A stretch of DNA of 33,746 bases from JAILLW01 sp045629045. Its GTDB lineage: Bacteria; Bacillota; Clostridia; Lachnospirales; Lachnospiraceae. The stretch's first letter is position 1. Every line of letters begins with the position of its first letter. Below the pieces are notes generated by a model. That model searched no databases. It had not been told where the DNA came from and saw only the letters and a list, made by a program, of their open reading frames with translations. Shown here piece after piece: positions 1 to 7,321 of the stretch. The translations under genes were made by a program, and so were the position numbers. The stretch covers positions 1 through 33,746 of the forward strand of contig JAZQQM010000050.1 of assembly GCA_045629045.1 (NCBI GenBank), written 5' to 3'.

Positions 1-83
1 TCAATTCCCACGGGAGTATCTGGATACTTTCCTTGATAATACAGTTCAACACATTTTCTTTTAAATTCATTACTATAGCGCAT
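1..83 (-). CDS. IS3-like transposase OrfA, N-terminal fragment (runs off window)
   Basis: Reading leftward from an ATG at 83, the first 27 codons give a peptide starting MRYSNEFKRKCVELYYQGK. This matches the opening helix of the helix-turn-helix OrfA proteins of IS3-family elements (pattern: basic helix, then VELY, then a P-x-T-P turn). A ribosome binding site (AGGAGGG) lies 7-8 bases upstream of the ATG. The gene continues past base 1, so neither its length nor the DDE half can be judged. It lies just inside an inverted-repeat end, as expected for an IS left end. Family placement is by eye from 27 residues; other helix-turn-helix transposases begin similarly. Confidence 0.55.
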   Translation of the reverse strand, partial: MRYSNEFKRKCVELYYQGKYPDTPVGI

Positions 84-90
84 AAAAATA

Positions 91-133
91 ACCCTCCTTA
101 CTGGACATTACTTTGTCCAGTAAAGAGGGTACA
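91..133 (-). repeat. Probable left end of the IS: 16-bp inverted repeat and 5'-TG tip
   Basis: Arms 91-106 and 115-130 pair over 16 bases with one mismatch around an 8-base loop (107-114). Read on the minus strand the outer edge begins TGTACCC at 133, and IS3-family ends normally begin with TG. The hairpin lies directly in front of the transposase ribosome binding site, where it could limit translation or stop readthrough from outside. The boundary at 133 is inferred; the far end and target duplication are outside the window. The ECF transporter gene ends only 33 bases away, so the insertion lies just behind that operon. Confidence 0.5.
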
Positions 134-165
134 TATCAAAACAGTGACCATCCTTTTTATTTTAC

Positions 166-693
166 CTAATTTCTATTTTTCTTAAGTACCATAATCAAAA
201 TCGGTATCAACACTATCTGAATAATAATTCCGGGAATCGCATTAAGGAATGCGCCTGCCAGGAATGCTTCCCAGCCGAATTCCGACTGTCCGAGGCCGTA
301 CATAATTACTTTTACTATGCCCCATATAACTCTGCCGGCAATCATCGCCCCAATAAGAGCCACATAAATATATACCTTCTTCTTTGGCAGCACTCTGTAG
401 AGTATCCCCACAATCAAGCCATATGCAGCAAGCTCAAAGCTCATCGGAATACCGATTGGCACAAGCGGCGGCATCCCGAACAGTACAAAGCGTATAAGCG
501 GTGCTACAAAACCCACAACAAGCCCATACCAGGGACCGCAAAAAAATCCGCACAAAATAACAGGTATGTGCATTGGGCAAAGTGCATTTCCAAGTTGCTG
601 AAGTTGTCCTGTCAGAAAGGGCAGAACAAGTGCAAGAGCCAAAAACATGGCTGCAAGAATCATTGGATATGATTTACTTTTGGATGACATCAT
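166..693 (-). CDS. ECF transporter S-component (substrate-binding membrane subunit)
   Basis: A small, very hydrophobic protein of about 175 residues with five to six membrane segments. It has the features of ECF-type vitamin or micronutrient S-components: a short basic start, the segment GNALCPMHIPVILCGFFCG, then a glycine-rich loop with FGMPPL. Such subunits bind the substrate in the membrane and share an EcfT/EcfA energising module, none of which is encoded here. The substrate cannot be read from the sequence. I chose the ATG at 693 over the upstream ATG at 708 because the only ribosome binding site (AGGAG at 705-701) lies inside the longer frame. It is the last gene of a minus-strand operon with the DUF3842 gene and a polytopic protein; an IS begins 33 bases after its stop. 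Confidence 0.75.
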   Translation of the reverse strand: MMSSKSKSYPMILAAMFLALALVLPFLTGQLQQLGNALCPMHIPVILCGFFCGPWYGLVVGFVAPLIRFVLFGMPPLVPIGIPMSFELAAYGLIVGILYRVLPKKKVYIYVALIGAMIAGRVIWGIVKVIMYGLGQSEFGWEAFLAGAFLNAIPGIIIQIVLIPILIMVLKKNRN

Positions 694-782
694 ACATTTT
701 CTCCTCATGATATCATCGTCTGGAACGAATTAACGTCTTCATGACGCCGAATCAAAACCACACACTACAATACGTAACACAA

Positions 783-1205
783 TTACTCACAACCGTGTCC
801 GCATATGAGCTCCTTCAGGCGCTCTACGGTCTCCTTGACCATCTCATTAATCGTTATTGATTTTACACCAACCACCTGATTATTGCAATGACTCACAGGA
901 AGCAGCAGTTTAACCGCACTGCTTTGGCCTATAGCAACTGCCATATTGGGCGTAATCTCGCCAAGAAGCGAATCAGCTGAAACAATACCGATAGGTCCGA
1001 TTATAACATCAGCGTTGCGGCACACAACTACAACAGGGTTTTCTCCCGTAGCCCCCTGTACGGCGCCACCTTTAAGCATAGCATTCGTAGCTGTAGAATT
1101 AGTTCCTATTGCTATAAGCTCACAATCAATATTTTCTTTGACAATAGCCTCTACAAGCATCTTGCCGATCTTACCGCCTTGTCCGTCTATCAAAACAACT
1201 TTCAT
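783..1205 (-). CDS. DUF3842 family protein
   Basis: About 140 residues. It opens with MKVVLIDGQGGKIGK, a beta strand followed by a glycine-rich turn like a nucleotide-binding fold, and continues with alternating strands and helices and the segment IGPIGIVSADSL. I recognise this as the DUF3842 family, small Rossmann-like proteins common in Clostridia and of unknown function. ATG 1205 has GAGGAAG upstream; a TTG at 1208 is possible but less likely. The start shares one base with the stop of the upstream membrane-protein gene (TGATG), so translation is probably coupled. The ECF S-component follows after 89 bases, and my recollection is that DUF3842 genes are often found beside such subunits, which would fit an accessory role in uptake (inference). 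Confidence 0.8.
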   Translation of the reverse strand: MKVVLIDGQGGKIGKMLVEAIVKENIDCELIAIGTNSTATNAMLKGGAVQGATGENPVVVVCRNADVIIGPIGIVSADSLLGEITPNMAVAIGQSSAVKLLLPVSHCNNQVVGVKSITINEMVKETVERLKELICGHGCE

Positions 1206-2734
1206 CAATTTCTTCCTCTTCTGCTTAACTGTGCAAAATCAATTTTATCCTTAGGTAAACTTTCGTTTAAGTTAACCGCTATCTTACAAAGGATATAATT
1301 TAACAGTACAATCGTCAAGGGATTTACAAAATACATCGCATAGTCCGGGGTAAATACACTTACAAAGAAATACACAATGACAAAATATGTAATCATCATA
1401 AGATAATCCACGAATTGGAATGCCACATATAATGTTCCGAATATCAAAGCTCCTACCATCCATACAGTAAATACAACCGCAATTGCCAATATTATCACCG
1501 TAAATATCAGAAGCATTATGACATTAGTGTCATTTGTATAATCAATATTGCTTAAGAATTTACCTAAGGTCGCATTGAGAATCACTTTATCGTCAGCCAC
1601 GCTAAGCACATCATTAATCACAACACCGTACACTTTTTCCGTAACAAAGCTAAGAGTAATCATCTCCATTACGTATGAAAACATGGCTACAACCAAAGAT
1701 GAAACCTTAATATCCTTCCTGTTCTTAAAAACAGCGCCTACAATTGCAGCAAAGAATATCGGTATCAGGAACTGAAGCACGGAAATAATGGATGCATAGC
1801 CCGAATCAATTGCAGATGCATTACCATCACCAAGAATTCCCAGCGCTGCTGACAAAGCGTATGAGTAATAGGATAGTTTCCCATTTATCGCCATTATTAC
1901 AATACCGGCAATACTAAAAATCAGTAATACAATATTAAATCCATTCTTTTTCAGATACTCAACGGTATATGTTTCTTTAGTAAATATGCTCCGTATAAAC
2001 GCCCCCAGTTTAACGAAAGAGCCCTTAATATAATCCAGTGTCAGTATATCCTTTTTCATTCCGAATATACCGCTTGAGCTTTCGGAAACACCACACAGGA
2101 AAATCATGCCCTCAAGCACAAATATAATGATAAAAATATATGGTGTCGCCGAGCGGCAAACAAGCCACAAATAGCCAAGTTCAAACAATCCGCAGGAAAT
2201 GATGTTAATAACCGGAAAACGAAGCACCACGGTTCCGTAGACATTCGTTCTTGTAAATCCGAAAATATTAATCAGAATAACAAAAATCACGGCAACCCTG
2301 ACAATCAACGCACCTCCCAGAATCGCTATACACAATATCTCAATTACCTTCTGCCCCGGTGTCCACAATTCGCCAAGGCACACCGCATACCCTTTGATAA
2401 TTCCCGAAATAACGTCAATCGAGCGATAAAATGTAGCAATCTTTCCCTCAATCGGAATTATGGCAACAAAATACGGAATAATGACTAATCCTACCGAATT
2501 CAAAATATTGGTCAGCCAATACTTTTTGACCTTATTACGTTCAAATGCCATGATAAGCAGAATTGGGATATTCCAAACAAGCCAAAACATGACACATTCG
2601 CCTATCTTTGACTCAAAATCATCAATTATCGGAACTGCATAATTATGCCTGAATACCACCGCTACATGAAACAGTGTGATAACAAACAACAACACCGATA
2701 AATTACGAAGTATAAAATTACATAGTTTTTTCAC
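1205..2734 (-). CDS. Polytopic membrane protein, unknown function
   Basis: A 509-residue protein with roughly ten to twelve hydrophobic segments spread over its whole length, a short basic start (MKKLCNFILRN) and a basic tail ending in RRGRN. There is no signal peptide cleavage site and no motif of a transporter or enzyme family that I recognise. Two longer loops are around residues 225-260 (charged, cytosolic-looking) and 290-310 (SAIDSG). The start is a GTG at 2734 with AGGAG six bases upstream; the nearby ATG is out of frame. It is the first gene of an operon with the DUF3842 and ECF genes and is divergent from the NRPS-like gene, with a 164-base shared upstream region. Confidence 0.6.
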   Translation of the reverse strand: MKKLCNFILRNLSVLLFVITLFHVAVVFRHNYAVPIIDDFESKIGECVMFWLVWNIPILLIMAFERNKVKKYWLTNILNSVGLVIIPYFVAIIPIEGKIATFYRSIDVISGIIKGYAVCLGELWTPGQKVIEILCIAILGGALIVRVAVIFVILINIFGFTRTNVYGTVVLRFPVINIISCGLFELGYLWLVCRSATPYIFIIIFVLEGMIFLCGVSESSSGIFGMKKDILTLDYIKGSFVKLGAFIRSIFTKETYTVEYLKKNGFNIVLLIFSIAGIVIMAINGKLSYYSYALSAALGILGDGNASAIDSGYASIISVLQFLIPIFFAAIVGAVFKNRKDIKVSSLVVAMFSYVMEMITLSFVTEKVYGVVINDVLSVADDKVILNATLGKFLSNIDYTNDTNVIMLLIFTVIILAIAVVFTVWMVGALIFGTLYVAFQFVDYLMMITYFVIVYFFVSVFTPDYAMYFVNPLTIVLLNYILCKIAVNLNESLPKDKIDFAQLSRRGRN

Positions 2735-2825
2735 ACATAACTCCTTATATTCATTTAATATTGCGCCCCAATATTGTCACATGCAAATCATATCCTAATT
2801 TACATATGGCATCAATATAATCGTA

Positions 2826-2853
2826 TTGTATTATCGTAGTATAGTAGTATAGT
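2826..2853 (+). promoter_or_regulatory. Candidate sigma-A promoter of the NRPS-like gene
   Basis: TTGTAT at 2826-2831 and TATAGT at 2848-2853 are separated by 16 bases. The surrounding 2826-2860 is a run of short TAGTA-type repeats, so several overlapping -10 candidates exist (also 2840-2845). It lies 45 bases in front of the start codon of the NRPS-like gene. Position and spacing are seen; activity is inferred. Confidence 0.4.
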
Positions 2854-2898
2854 ATATAGTTAACGTAACATAATTTTTAATATGAGTTGGGGAAAATC

Positions 2899-5826
2899 AT
2901 GCAGGAAAACAACAAGATTCAGACACTTATTATGGAAGCTGCTATACAAAACAGCAGTAATATTTTTATAAACAAGCACCTCGGTCAGCCAAAGTACACC
3001 TTCGCTGACATGTATGACAATATCTGCAAAATCGGCACATACCTCTCTCTCTTAGGTATTGCTCCCGACGTTGGAAATCGTGTTGCCATCTGTCTGGGCA
3101 GAACACCCGAGTATATAATTTCCTTCTTGGCTTGCCTCTTATATGGTTATTGCGCCGTTCTTGTTGAGGACACCTATCCTAAAAAAAGAATAGACTATAT
3201 TCTTGAGGATTCGGAAGCAAAAGTTTTGATTAATACGGACTTTTTACAGGAGGTTTCGGTAAGGGTAACAAAGATAATTCCTCCCCTTCTTAAAGCAACC
3301 GAAAGCACAGATGCGGTAATCACTTATACTTCCGGCTCCACCGGTAACCCAAAGGGAGTACTTCAGCACCAGCGAAGCGTTGCTGAAGCGGTAAGAAGAC
3401 TCAACAAACGAACAGGAATATCTTCTTCGGATATTGTGGCATCGGCTGCTCCTTTTACGTTTGCCATGAATGTTTTCGATATTATAGCACCATTCACAGT
3501 CGGTGCCGGCATAGTGATAGCCTCGTCCGAAATACGCCGTGATGTAAAAAAGCTTGCTGATTTTCATAAAGAACATAAAGTATCCGTAGCTTTCATCCCA
3601 CCCAGTCTTTTATGCTTTTATAAAAAGAATACCGATACTCTTAGGTTAGTGGTAACAGCCTCCGAGAAAGTCTGTAATATTGCTCCATGCGGATATCAGC
3701 TTATAAATTTATACGGTCAGACAGAAATGTACCTTGTAACGTCTTTTGATATTAACAAAGCCCACGATGTCACTCCTATCGGGAAGCCTTTAGACGGTGT
3801 ATGTGCATATATTCTTGACGAAAATGGTAACGAGGTTACTGAAGGCGAATTATGCATTTCGGGATACTTTTTTGCAGAATACATAAATGACCCCGAAAAA
3901 ACCTGTAAAACAAGAATCGTGAATCCTTTTAAAGCCTTGGACGGACACCCCTATTTGGTGCACACAGGTGATCTGGTAAGACGGCTTGAGGATGGAAATA
4001 TAATGCTCTTAAACAGAATGGACTGGATGATAAAAATCAACGGAATGCGCGTCGAGCCGGGTGAGATAGAAGTATCATTAAAAAAGATGAATGGAATTCA
4101 ATCAGCTATTGTAAAGGGCTTTGAAGACAGTAAGCATAAAGCCTTTTTGGTAGCTTATTATATAGCAGAACCCGGCGCTGATGTTAATACAGCCAATATT
4201 AAAGCATATTTAAACGGCAAGCTTCCTTACTACATGATTCCTTCTTTCTTTGTAAAAATGGATGCATTCCCCGTAAATGCAAACGGAAAGTTGAACCGCC
4301 TCGCTCTTGAGCCCCCGGAAATTTCGTCGTTCCTGGAAGAATATGTTGCCCCTGAAAATTCCGTTCAGGAAGCTATATGCACTGCCTTTGCCAAAGTACT
4401 TTCATTAAACCGTGTAGGCATAACCGATGACTTCTTTGCATTGGGCGGAGATTCCATTAAAGTAATATCCGCAGCCGAAGAATTAGATAATCTTAATATA
4501 AATGTCAGGACGATATACAAGTACAAAACTCCCCGAAAAATATCGGAGTCTTTGAAGCAATTTGAGTTTTATGGCAACTGTTCAGATGAAGATGCTCAAA
4601 ATGCCAAATGGCAAAATCCGGCAATCATCCCCTATCAAAGGTATTATATTGATTATCAGCTGTATACCCCACAAAAGACAGGCGCACTGGTGCCGTTTTA
4701 CTTAAATATTCCAAAGCCAAAGTATAAAACAGCAGAAATTGCTTCCGCTTTGGCAACAGTTTTAAAACACTTTGCCATATTCGGAACGGTATTTGAGTTT
4801 GGATATGACGGAGAACTGCGGTTGTCCTACAAGCCCGAATATATTCAACCCGTTGAAATTATTACGGCAACCGAAAAAGAGGCCATGGATTGGTGTATAG
4901 CAGATGTGAAGAAACCTCTTCCCGTGCTTAATGCCCTTCCCTATAGGGTAAAACTGTTTGACTGCAAAGATAAGTATATACTTTACCTCATCTACCAGCA
5001 TTTTCTTCTGGACGGTACAGCTCAGATGAATACCTTGAAGGCATTAATGGATACTTTGGAAGGAAAGCCTTTATGGACAGACCGATACTATTACTATCTT
5101 GAAATGCTCGAAAATATCCATTCCCTGCCCGAATATCAAAGCAAGCTGGAAGAGTATACCAGAACATACTTTAATAATGGCTATGAAAAGCTTCCTCATT
5201 TTGACCACAATACCGGCAATAGAGAAAACATGACCCGATACTACAAAATGCAGGTGCCTTACAGCCGTATATCTAAGAAAGTAAAAGAAAAAAATTTAAG
5301 CATAGGTCGTCTGCTTAATGCGGCAGGGCTTTTGGCACTGAGAGAATACAACCATTCTGAGAAAGTCCAGTTAAGTTGGATATATACAGGAAGATACGAA
5401 ACGTGGATGAATGAAATGATCGGAATCACAATGGCCTCAATACCGATTGCCATTGACTTTTCCGCTATCGAAGGTGTTGACGGGCTCTTAAATGAAATTA
5501 AAAGACAAGACAGCAATATCATACCATACGCAACGCTGTCTCCTGCCAATGCCCAAAACTCTCCTGTCATGTATGATTCCTTAACCATGATAAATGAGGG
5601 TGGTTTGAAATACCCGGACAATCTTTTTGAAAATGCTTATGAAGATTTCCTTTTCACGCACAGAACCAGCGCATCCTCCGCAATGGAATGTGTTTTTCTG
5701 CCATCCCCTTCCGATGACAGTGCAACCATCTGTATAAATATCAATACCGGCGTATATACGGAAGAAACCGCTAAGGCATTTGAGGAATTGGTTGAAAAAA
5801 ATATACTATTAATTTTAGGCTTATGA
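2899..5826 (+). CDS. NRPS-like enzyme: adenylation, carrier and terminal condensation domains
   Basis: About 975 residues in three domains. Residues 1-480 form an adenylation domain: A3 loop YTSGSTGNPKG (near 143-153), A5 NLYGQTE (270-276), A7 HTGDL (355-359) and catalytic lysine 464 in NANGK. Residues 485-555 form a carrier domain with LGGDSI; Ser519 is the phosphopantetheine site. Residues about 575-975 form a condensation-type domain with QHFLLDG at 700-706: the catalytic second histidine and the DG are kept, the first histidine is Gln. A later TGR...IGI segment fits the C5 region. There is no thioesterase or reductase. At the position of the amino-group-binding Asp of amino-acid-activating domains I align an alanine (189), so the acid may not be a normal alpha-amino acid (inference). 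Start: ATG 2899 with GGGGA six bases upstream; a TTG at 2887 is the alternative. No phosphopantetheinyl transferase or tailoring gene is adjacent. Confidence 0.85.
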   Translation: MQENNKIQTLIMEAAIQNSSNIFINKHLGQPKYTFADMYDNICKIGTYLSLLGIAPDVGNRVAICLGRTPEYIISFLACLLYGYCAVLVEDTYPKKRIDYILEDSEAKVLINTDFLQEVSVRVTKIIPPLLKATESTDAVITYTSGSTGNPKGVLQHQRSVAEAVRRLNKRTGISSSDIVASAAPFTFAMNVFDIIAPFTVGAGIVIASSEIRRDVKKLADFHKEHKVSVAFIPPSLLCFYKKNTDTLRLVVTASEKVCNIAPCGYQLINLYGQTEMYLVTSFDINKAHDVTPIGKPLDGVCAYILDENGNEVTEGELCISGYFFAEYINDPEKTCKTRIVNPFKALDGHPYLVHTGDLVRRLEDGNIMLLNRMDWMIKINGMRVEPGEIEVSLKKMNGIQSAIVKGFEDSKHKAFLVAYYIAEPGADVNTANIKAYLNGKLPYYMIPSFFVKMDAFPVNANGKLNRLALEPPEISSFLEEYVAPENSVQEAICTAFAKVLSLNRVGITDDFFALGGDSIKVISAAEELDNLNINVRTIYKYKTPRKISESLKQFEFYGNCSDEDAQNAKWQNPAIIPYQRYYIDYQLYTPQKTGALVPFYLNIPKPKYKTAEIASALATVLKHFAIFGTVFEFGYDGELRLSYKPEYIQPVEIITATEKEAMDWCIADVKKPLPVLNALPYRVKLFDCKDKYILYLIYQHFLLDGTAQMNTLKALMDTLEGKPLWTDRYYYYLEMLENIHSLPEYQSKLEEYTRTYFNNGYEKLPHFDHNTGNRENMTRYYKMQVPYSRISKKVKEKNLSIGRLLNAAGLLALREYNHSEKVQLSWIYTGRYETWMNEMIGITMASIPIAIDFSAIEGVDGLLNEIKRQDSNIIPYATLSPANAQNSPVMYDSLTMINEGGLKYPDNLFENAYEDFLFTHRTSASSAMECVFLPSPSDDSATICININTGVYTEETAKAFEELVEKNILLILGL

Positions 5827-5829
5827 AAA

Positions 5830-6623
5830 ACGGGGCATATCCTCCTCACTGATGATAGACATTGACAAGGTAAAATCCGCCATGGAAGAAAATCTGCCCG
5901 AAAATCCTTTAGCAGAACAAGCACAGGCACTAATGATACAAAGAAAATAAAAAGTGCCATCATTCCTGAATACACATTTCCCATAAAAGCAGCTGCTGCC
6001 ATACCACCCATAATAGCCGCCAGATGAATTGCCCTCTTCTTTTCTCTTTCTTTTAGCAAAATGCAATAAAAGAATATCAAAAGCAATGTAATTGTCCCAC
6101 TGTAGGCGCAATGTGGCGACCAAAGAAAGTCGCTGCTAATAGGCCAGAATCCAAAGGATCCGTCATAACCTGAACCTTTATAATACTCGCCGGGTGCCAT
6201 AAGTCCTTTCCAAAATGGAGAAACATATTTCACCAAAAAATCTCCCGGAGCACCTATCCAAAAAACGAGAATCAAGAAAACCCAGGATAGTTTTTTATTA
6301 AGCAGATAATATGCCAAAGCGGCAACCGTTAGCATCATCATAATAAATACCAGTCCTTCGATGCCTGCTCCGGCTTCGTAAGATGGTATTCCAAACAGCA
6401 TAACGGGCTGTGCCATCACAGAGTGAATTCCGCAATGATTCACAGCCATAATCAATTTCCCACTATCAGCCATCCAAGGCCATTTTAAGGGTAATCCGCC
6501 CAAAGCAATTGCATCTATAAGCGCGGTACGTTGGTGATCATACGCACTTCCCATAAAATACATTCCGCCATCTATTACATGCGGAATGCAGCTGTAGAAA
6601 AGAAAAAAACGAGGTTCGGGCAT
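5830..6623 (-). pseudogene. Remnant of a large polytopic membrane protein gene
   Basis: An open frame from ATG 6623 runs leftward and encodes about 240 residues of convincing membrane protein: an extracellular-looking start with GSAYDHQRTALIDAIALGG, then five or six hydrophobic segments with loops rich in W, G and P. That start resembles an internal part of large multi-pass surface-polymer or glycosyltransferase-like proteins rather than a true N-terminus. The ATG has no ribosome binding site and lies only 15 bases beyond the tRNA terminator, so there is no room for a promoter. After about base 5860 the frame becomes atypical and then continues antisense through the NRPS-like gene to a stop at 5637. 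I read this as a gene cut at the N-terminus and decayed at the C-terminus. The exact 3' end of the remnant cannot be placed. Confidence 0.5.
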
Positions 6624-6637
6624 CCGCGCCGCTTAGC

Positions 6638-6668
6638 AAAAAAGAGAGATGCTTAAGCATCTCTCTTT
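6638..6668 (-). terminator. Intrinsic terminator of tRNA-Arg
   Basis: A perfect 28-base palindrome at 6641-6668 (half-site AAAGAGAGATGCTT), starting 8 bases after the tRNA 3' end. On the minus strand it ends in a run of six T. Classic intrinsic terminator. Confidence 0.85.
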
Positions 6669-6676
6669 CGTTAAAC

Positions 6677-6750
6677 CGTGCGTTAGAGGATTCGAACCCC
6701 CGACCTTTTGGTCCGTAGCCAAACGCTCTATCCAGCTGAGCTAAACGCAC
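6677..6750 (-). tRNA. tRNA-Arg (anticodon ACG)
   Basis: A 74-base cloverleaf on the minus strand. The acceptor arms are GTGCGTT (6750-6744) and AACGCAC (6684-6678) with discriminator G at 6677. The D-arm is around TAGCTCAGCTGGATAGAGC, the anticodon arm TTTGG-CTACGGA-CCAAA has anticodon ACG, and the T-arm contains GGTTCGAATCC. ACG is normally edited to ICG by TadA and reads CGU, CGC and CGA. The CCA tail is not encoded. It has its own promoter and terminator and stands alone, beside a decayed gene on one side and an accessory block on the other, as is common for tRNA genes at genome-rearrangement points. Confidence 0.95.
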
Positions 6751-6755
6751 TTACA

Positions 6756-6773
6756 TTGTTGCAATTGCAACAA
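6756..6773. promoter_or_regulatory. 18-bp perfect palindrome between -10 box and tRNA-Arg
   Basis: The sequence TTGTTGCAATTGCAACAA is a perfect inverted repeat lying between the TATAAT box and the 5' end of the tRNA. It will be at or just after the transcription start, so it is either an operator-like site or a hairpin in the trimmed 5' leader of the tRNA precursor. No protein that would bind it is evident in the window. Confidence 0.5.
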
Positions 6774-6778
6774 AAGTT

Positions 6779-6806
6779 ATTATATCAAAACATATATCTT
6801 TGTCAA
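6779..6806 (-). promoter_or_regulatory. Strong sigma-A promoter of tRNA-Arg
   Basis: On the minus strand TTGACA (6806-6801) and TATAAT (6784-6779) are both consensus, with a 16-base spacer. The tRNA starts 28 bases after the -10 box. Typical of a strongly expressed stable-RNA promoter. Confidence 0.88.
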
Positions 6807-6824
6807 GCAAAGGTTAAAATAATT

Positions 6825-6942
6825 AATACAATTTCTTCAGCCAATTTCTTCAGCATATTTTGTAGTATATGTAGTATATTTGTAGCCATTTCCTTTATAG
6901 ATTCGTATTAACCGATATACAAAGACATAGAAATATTGCAGC
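6825..6942 (+). repeat. Diverged direct repeat, copy A (partner at 11043-11130)
   Basis: Starts AATACAATTTCTTCAGC, carries a 13-base internal duplication (CAATTTCTTCAGC), then shares TAGCCATTT, a T-rich step and CGTAT with the second copy. A weaker match, with many substitutions and small gaps, continues to about 6942. Both copies have the same orientation and are about 4.2 kb apart, so they bracket the accessory block 6943-11042. The stretch is AT-rich with no coding frame of note. Confidence 0.5.
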
Positions 6943-6994
6943 TAAGATGGCACTAATGTAAGAAGTTACATTTGATTTATTTGAGAGCACATAA

Positions 6995-7254
6995 TCAAAG
7001 CAACAGCCTTCAAACACACCTCTCAACGATGCGGACAGTGTTGGGGATTTCGACTTGAAGGAGGAGACAAACTTGAGGAAAACGAGTTGGATAATGTTTC
7101 CGGTGGCTGCGGGGGAAGTAAGGACCCCGATCCGAAGTATCACGCAGGGCAGACATTGTGGGTAGGTTATGCTACTACACGAAACTTTGTTAGAGTTGTG
7201 GTTAGGTGCCGGAGTTTTACAAAAAGGGTGACGGCTGGCAGCGCGTTTTTTTGA
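6995..7254 (+). pseudogene. Frameshifted double-glycine-leader peptide gene (bacteriocin/RiPP-like)
   Basis: Bases 7075-7107 encode EENELDNVSGG, the signature end of double-glycine leader peptides cleaved by peptidase-containing ABC exporters; the codons after it give CGGSKDPDPKYHAGQTLWVGY and continue to a stop at 7252. Upstream, the frame that makes leader-like sense (NDADSVGDFDLKEE, bases 7025-7066) is shifted relative to it. Downstream, a third frame from 7206 reads FYKKGDGWQRVFLSD, which looks like the lost continuation. So all three frames are needed, implying at least two frameshifts, and no start codon with a ribosome binding site is present. I read it as a decayed gene. No peptidase-exporter gene lies in the window. 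The rest of the 571-base gap 6751-7321 holds the tRNA promoter, the repeat and the promoter of the next gene. Confidence 0.5.
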
Positions 7255-7258
7255 GCGA

Positions 7259-7288
7259 TTGCGTAGATATTATCAAATATATTATAAT
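7259..7288 (+). promoter_or_regulatory. Candidate promoter of the surface-protein pair
   Basis: TTGCGT at 7259-7264 and a consensus TATAAT at 7283-7288 with an 18-base spacer, 34 bases before the start codon at 7322. The -10 is strong and the -35 moderate. Confidence 0.55.
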
Positions 7289-7321
7289 GACTTCATTATG
7301 TAAGTTATTGCAGGAGGAAAG

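Noticed and set aside
946..1254. A 102-codon plus-strand frame over the DUF3842 gene
   Set aside because: Antisense shadow; the minus-strand product is a recognised family with a ribosome binding site.
2826..2860. TAGTA-type short tandem repeats upstream of the NRPS-like gene
   Set aside because: Only a few imperfect units; better explained as overlapping -10-like promoter sequence than as a regulatory repeat.
5637..5829. C-terminal extension of the membrane-protein remnant, antisense to the NRPS-like gene
   Set aside because: The opposite strand encodes a conserved condensation domain; the frame is only its shadow and loses membrane-protein character.
5852..5950. A plus-strand frame of 32 codons after the NRPS-like gene, with natural-looking residues (MIDIDKVKSAMEENLPENPL)
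   Set aside because: No ribosome binding site and it overlaps the antisense membrane-protein remnant; too short to support, though it could be a leftover of a following gene.
6538..6750. A 70-codon frame running through tRNA-Arg and its terminator
   Set aside because: It starts in the tRNA gene and crosses a strong terminator; tRNA sequence explains it.
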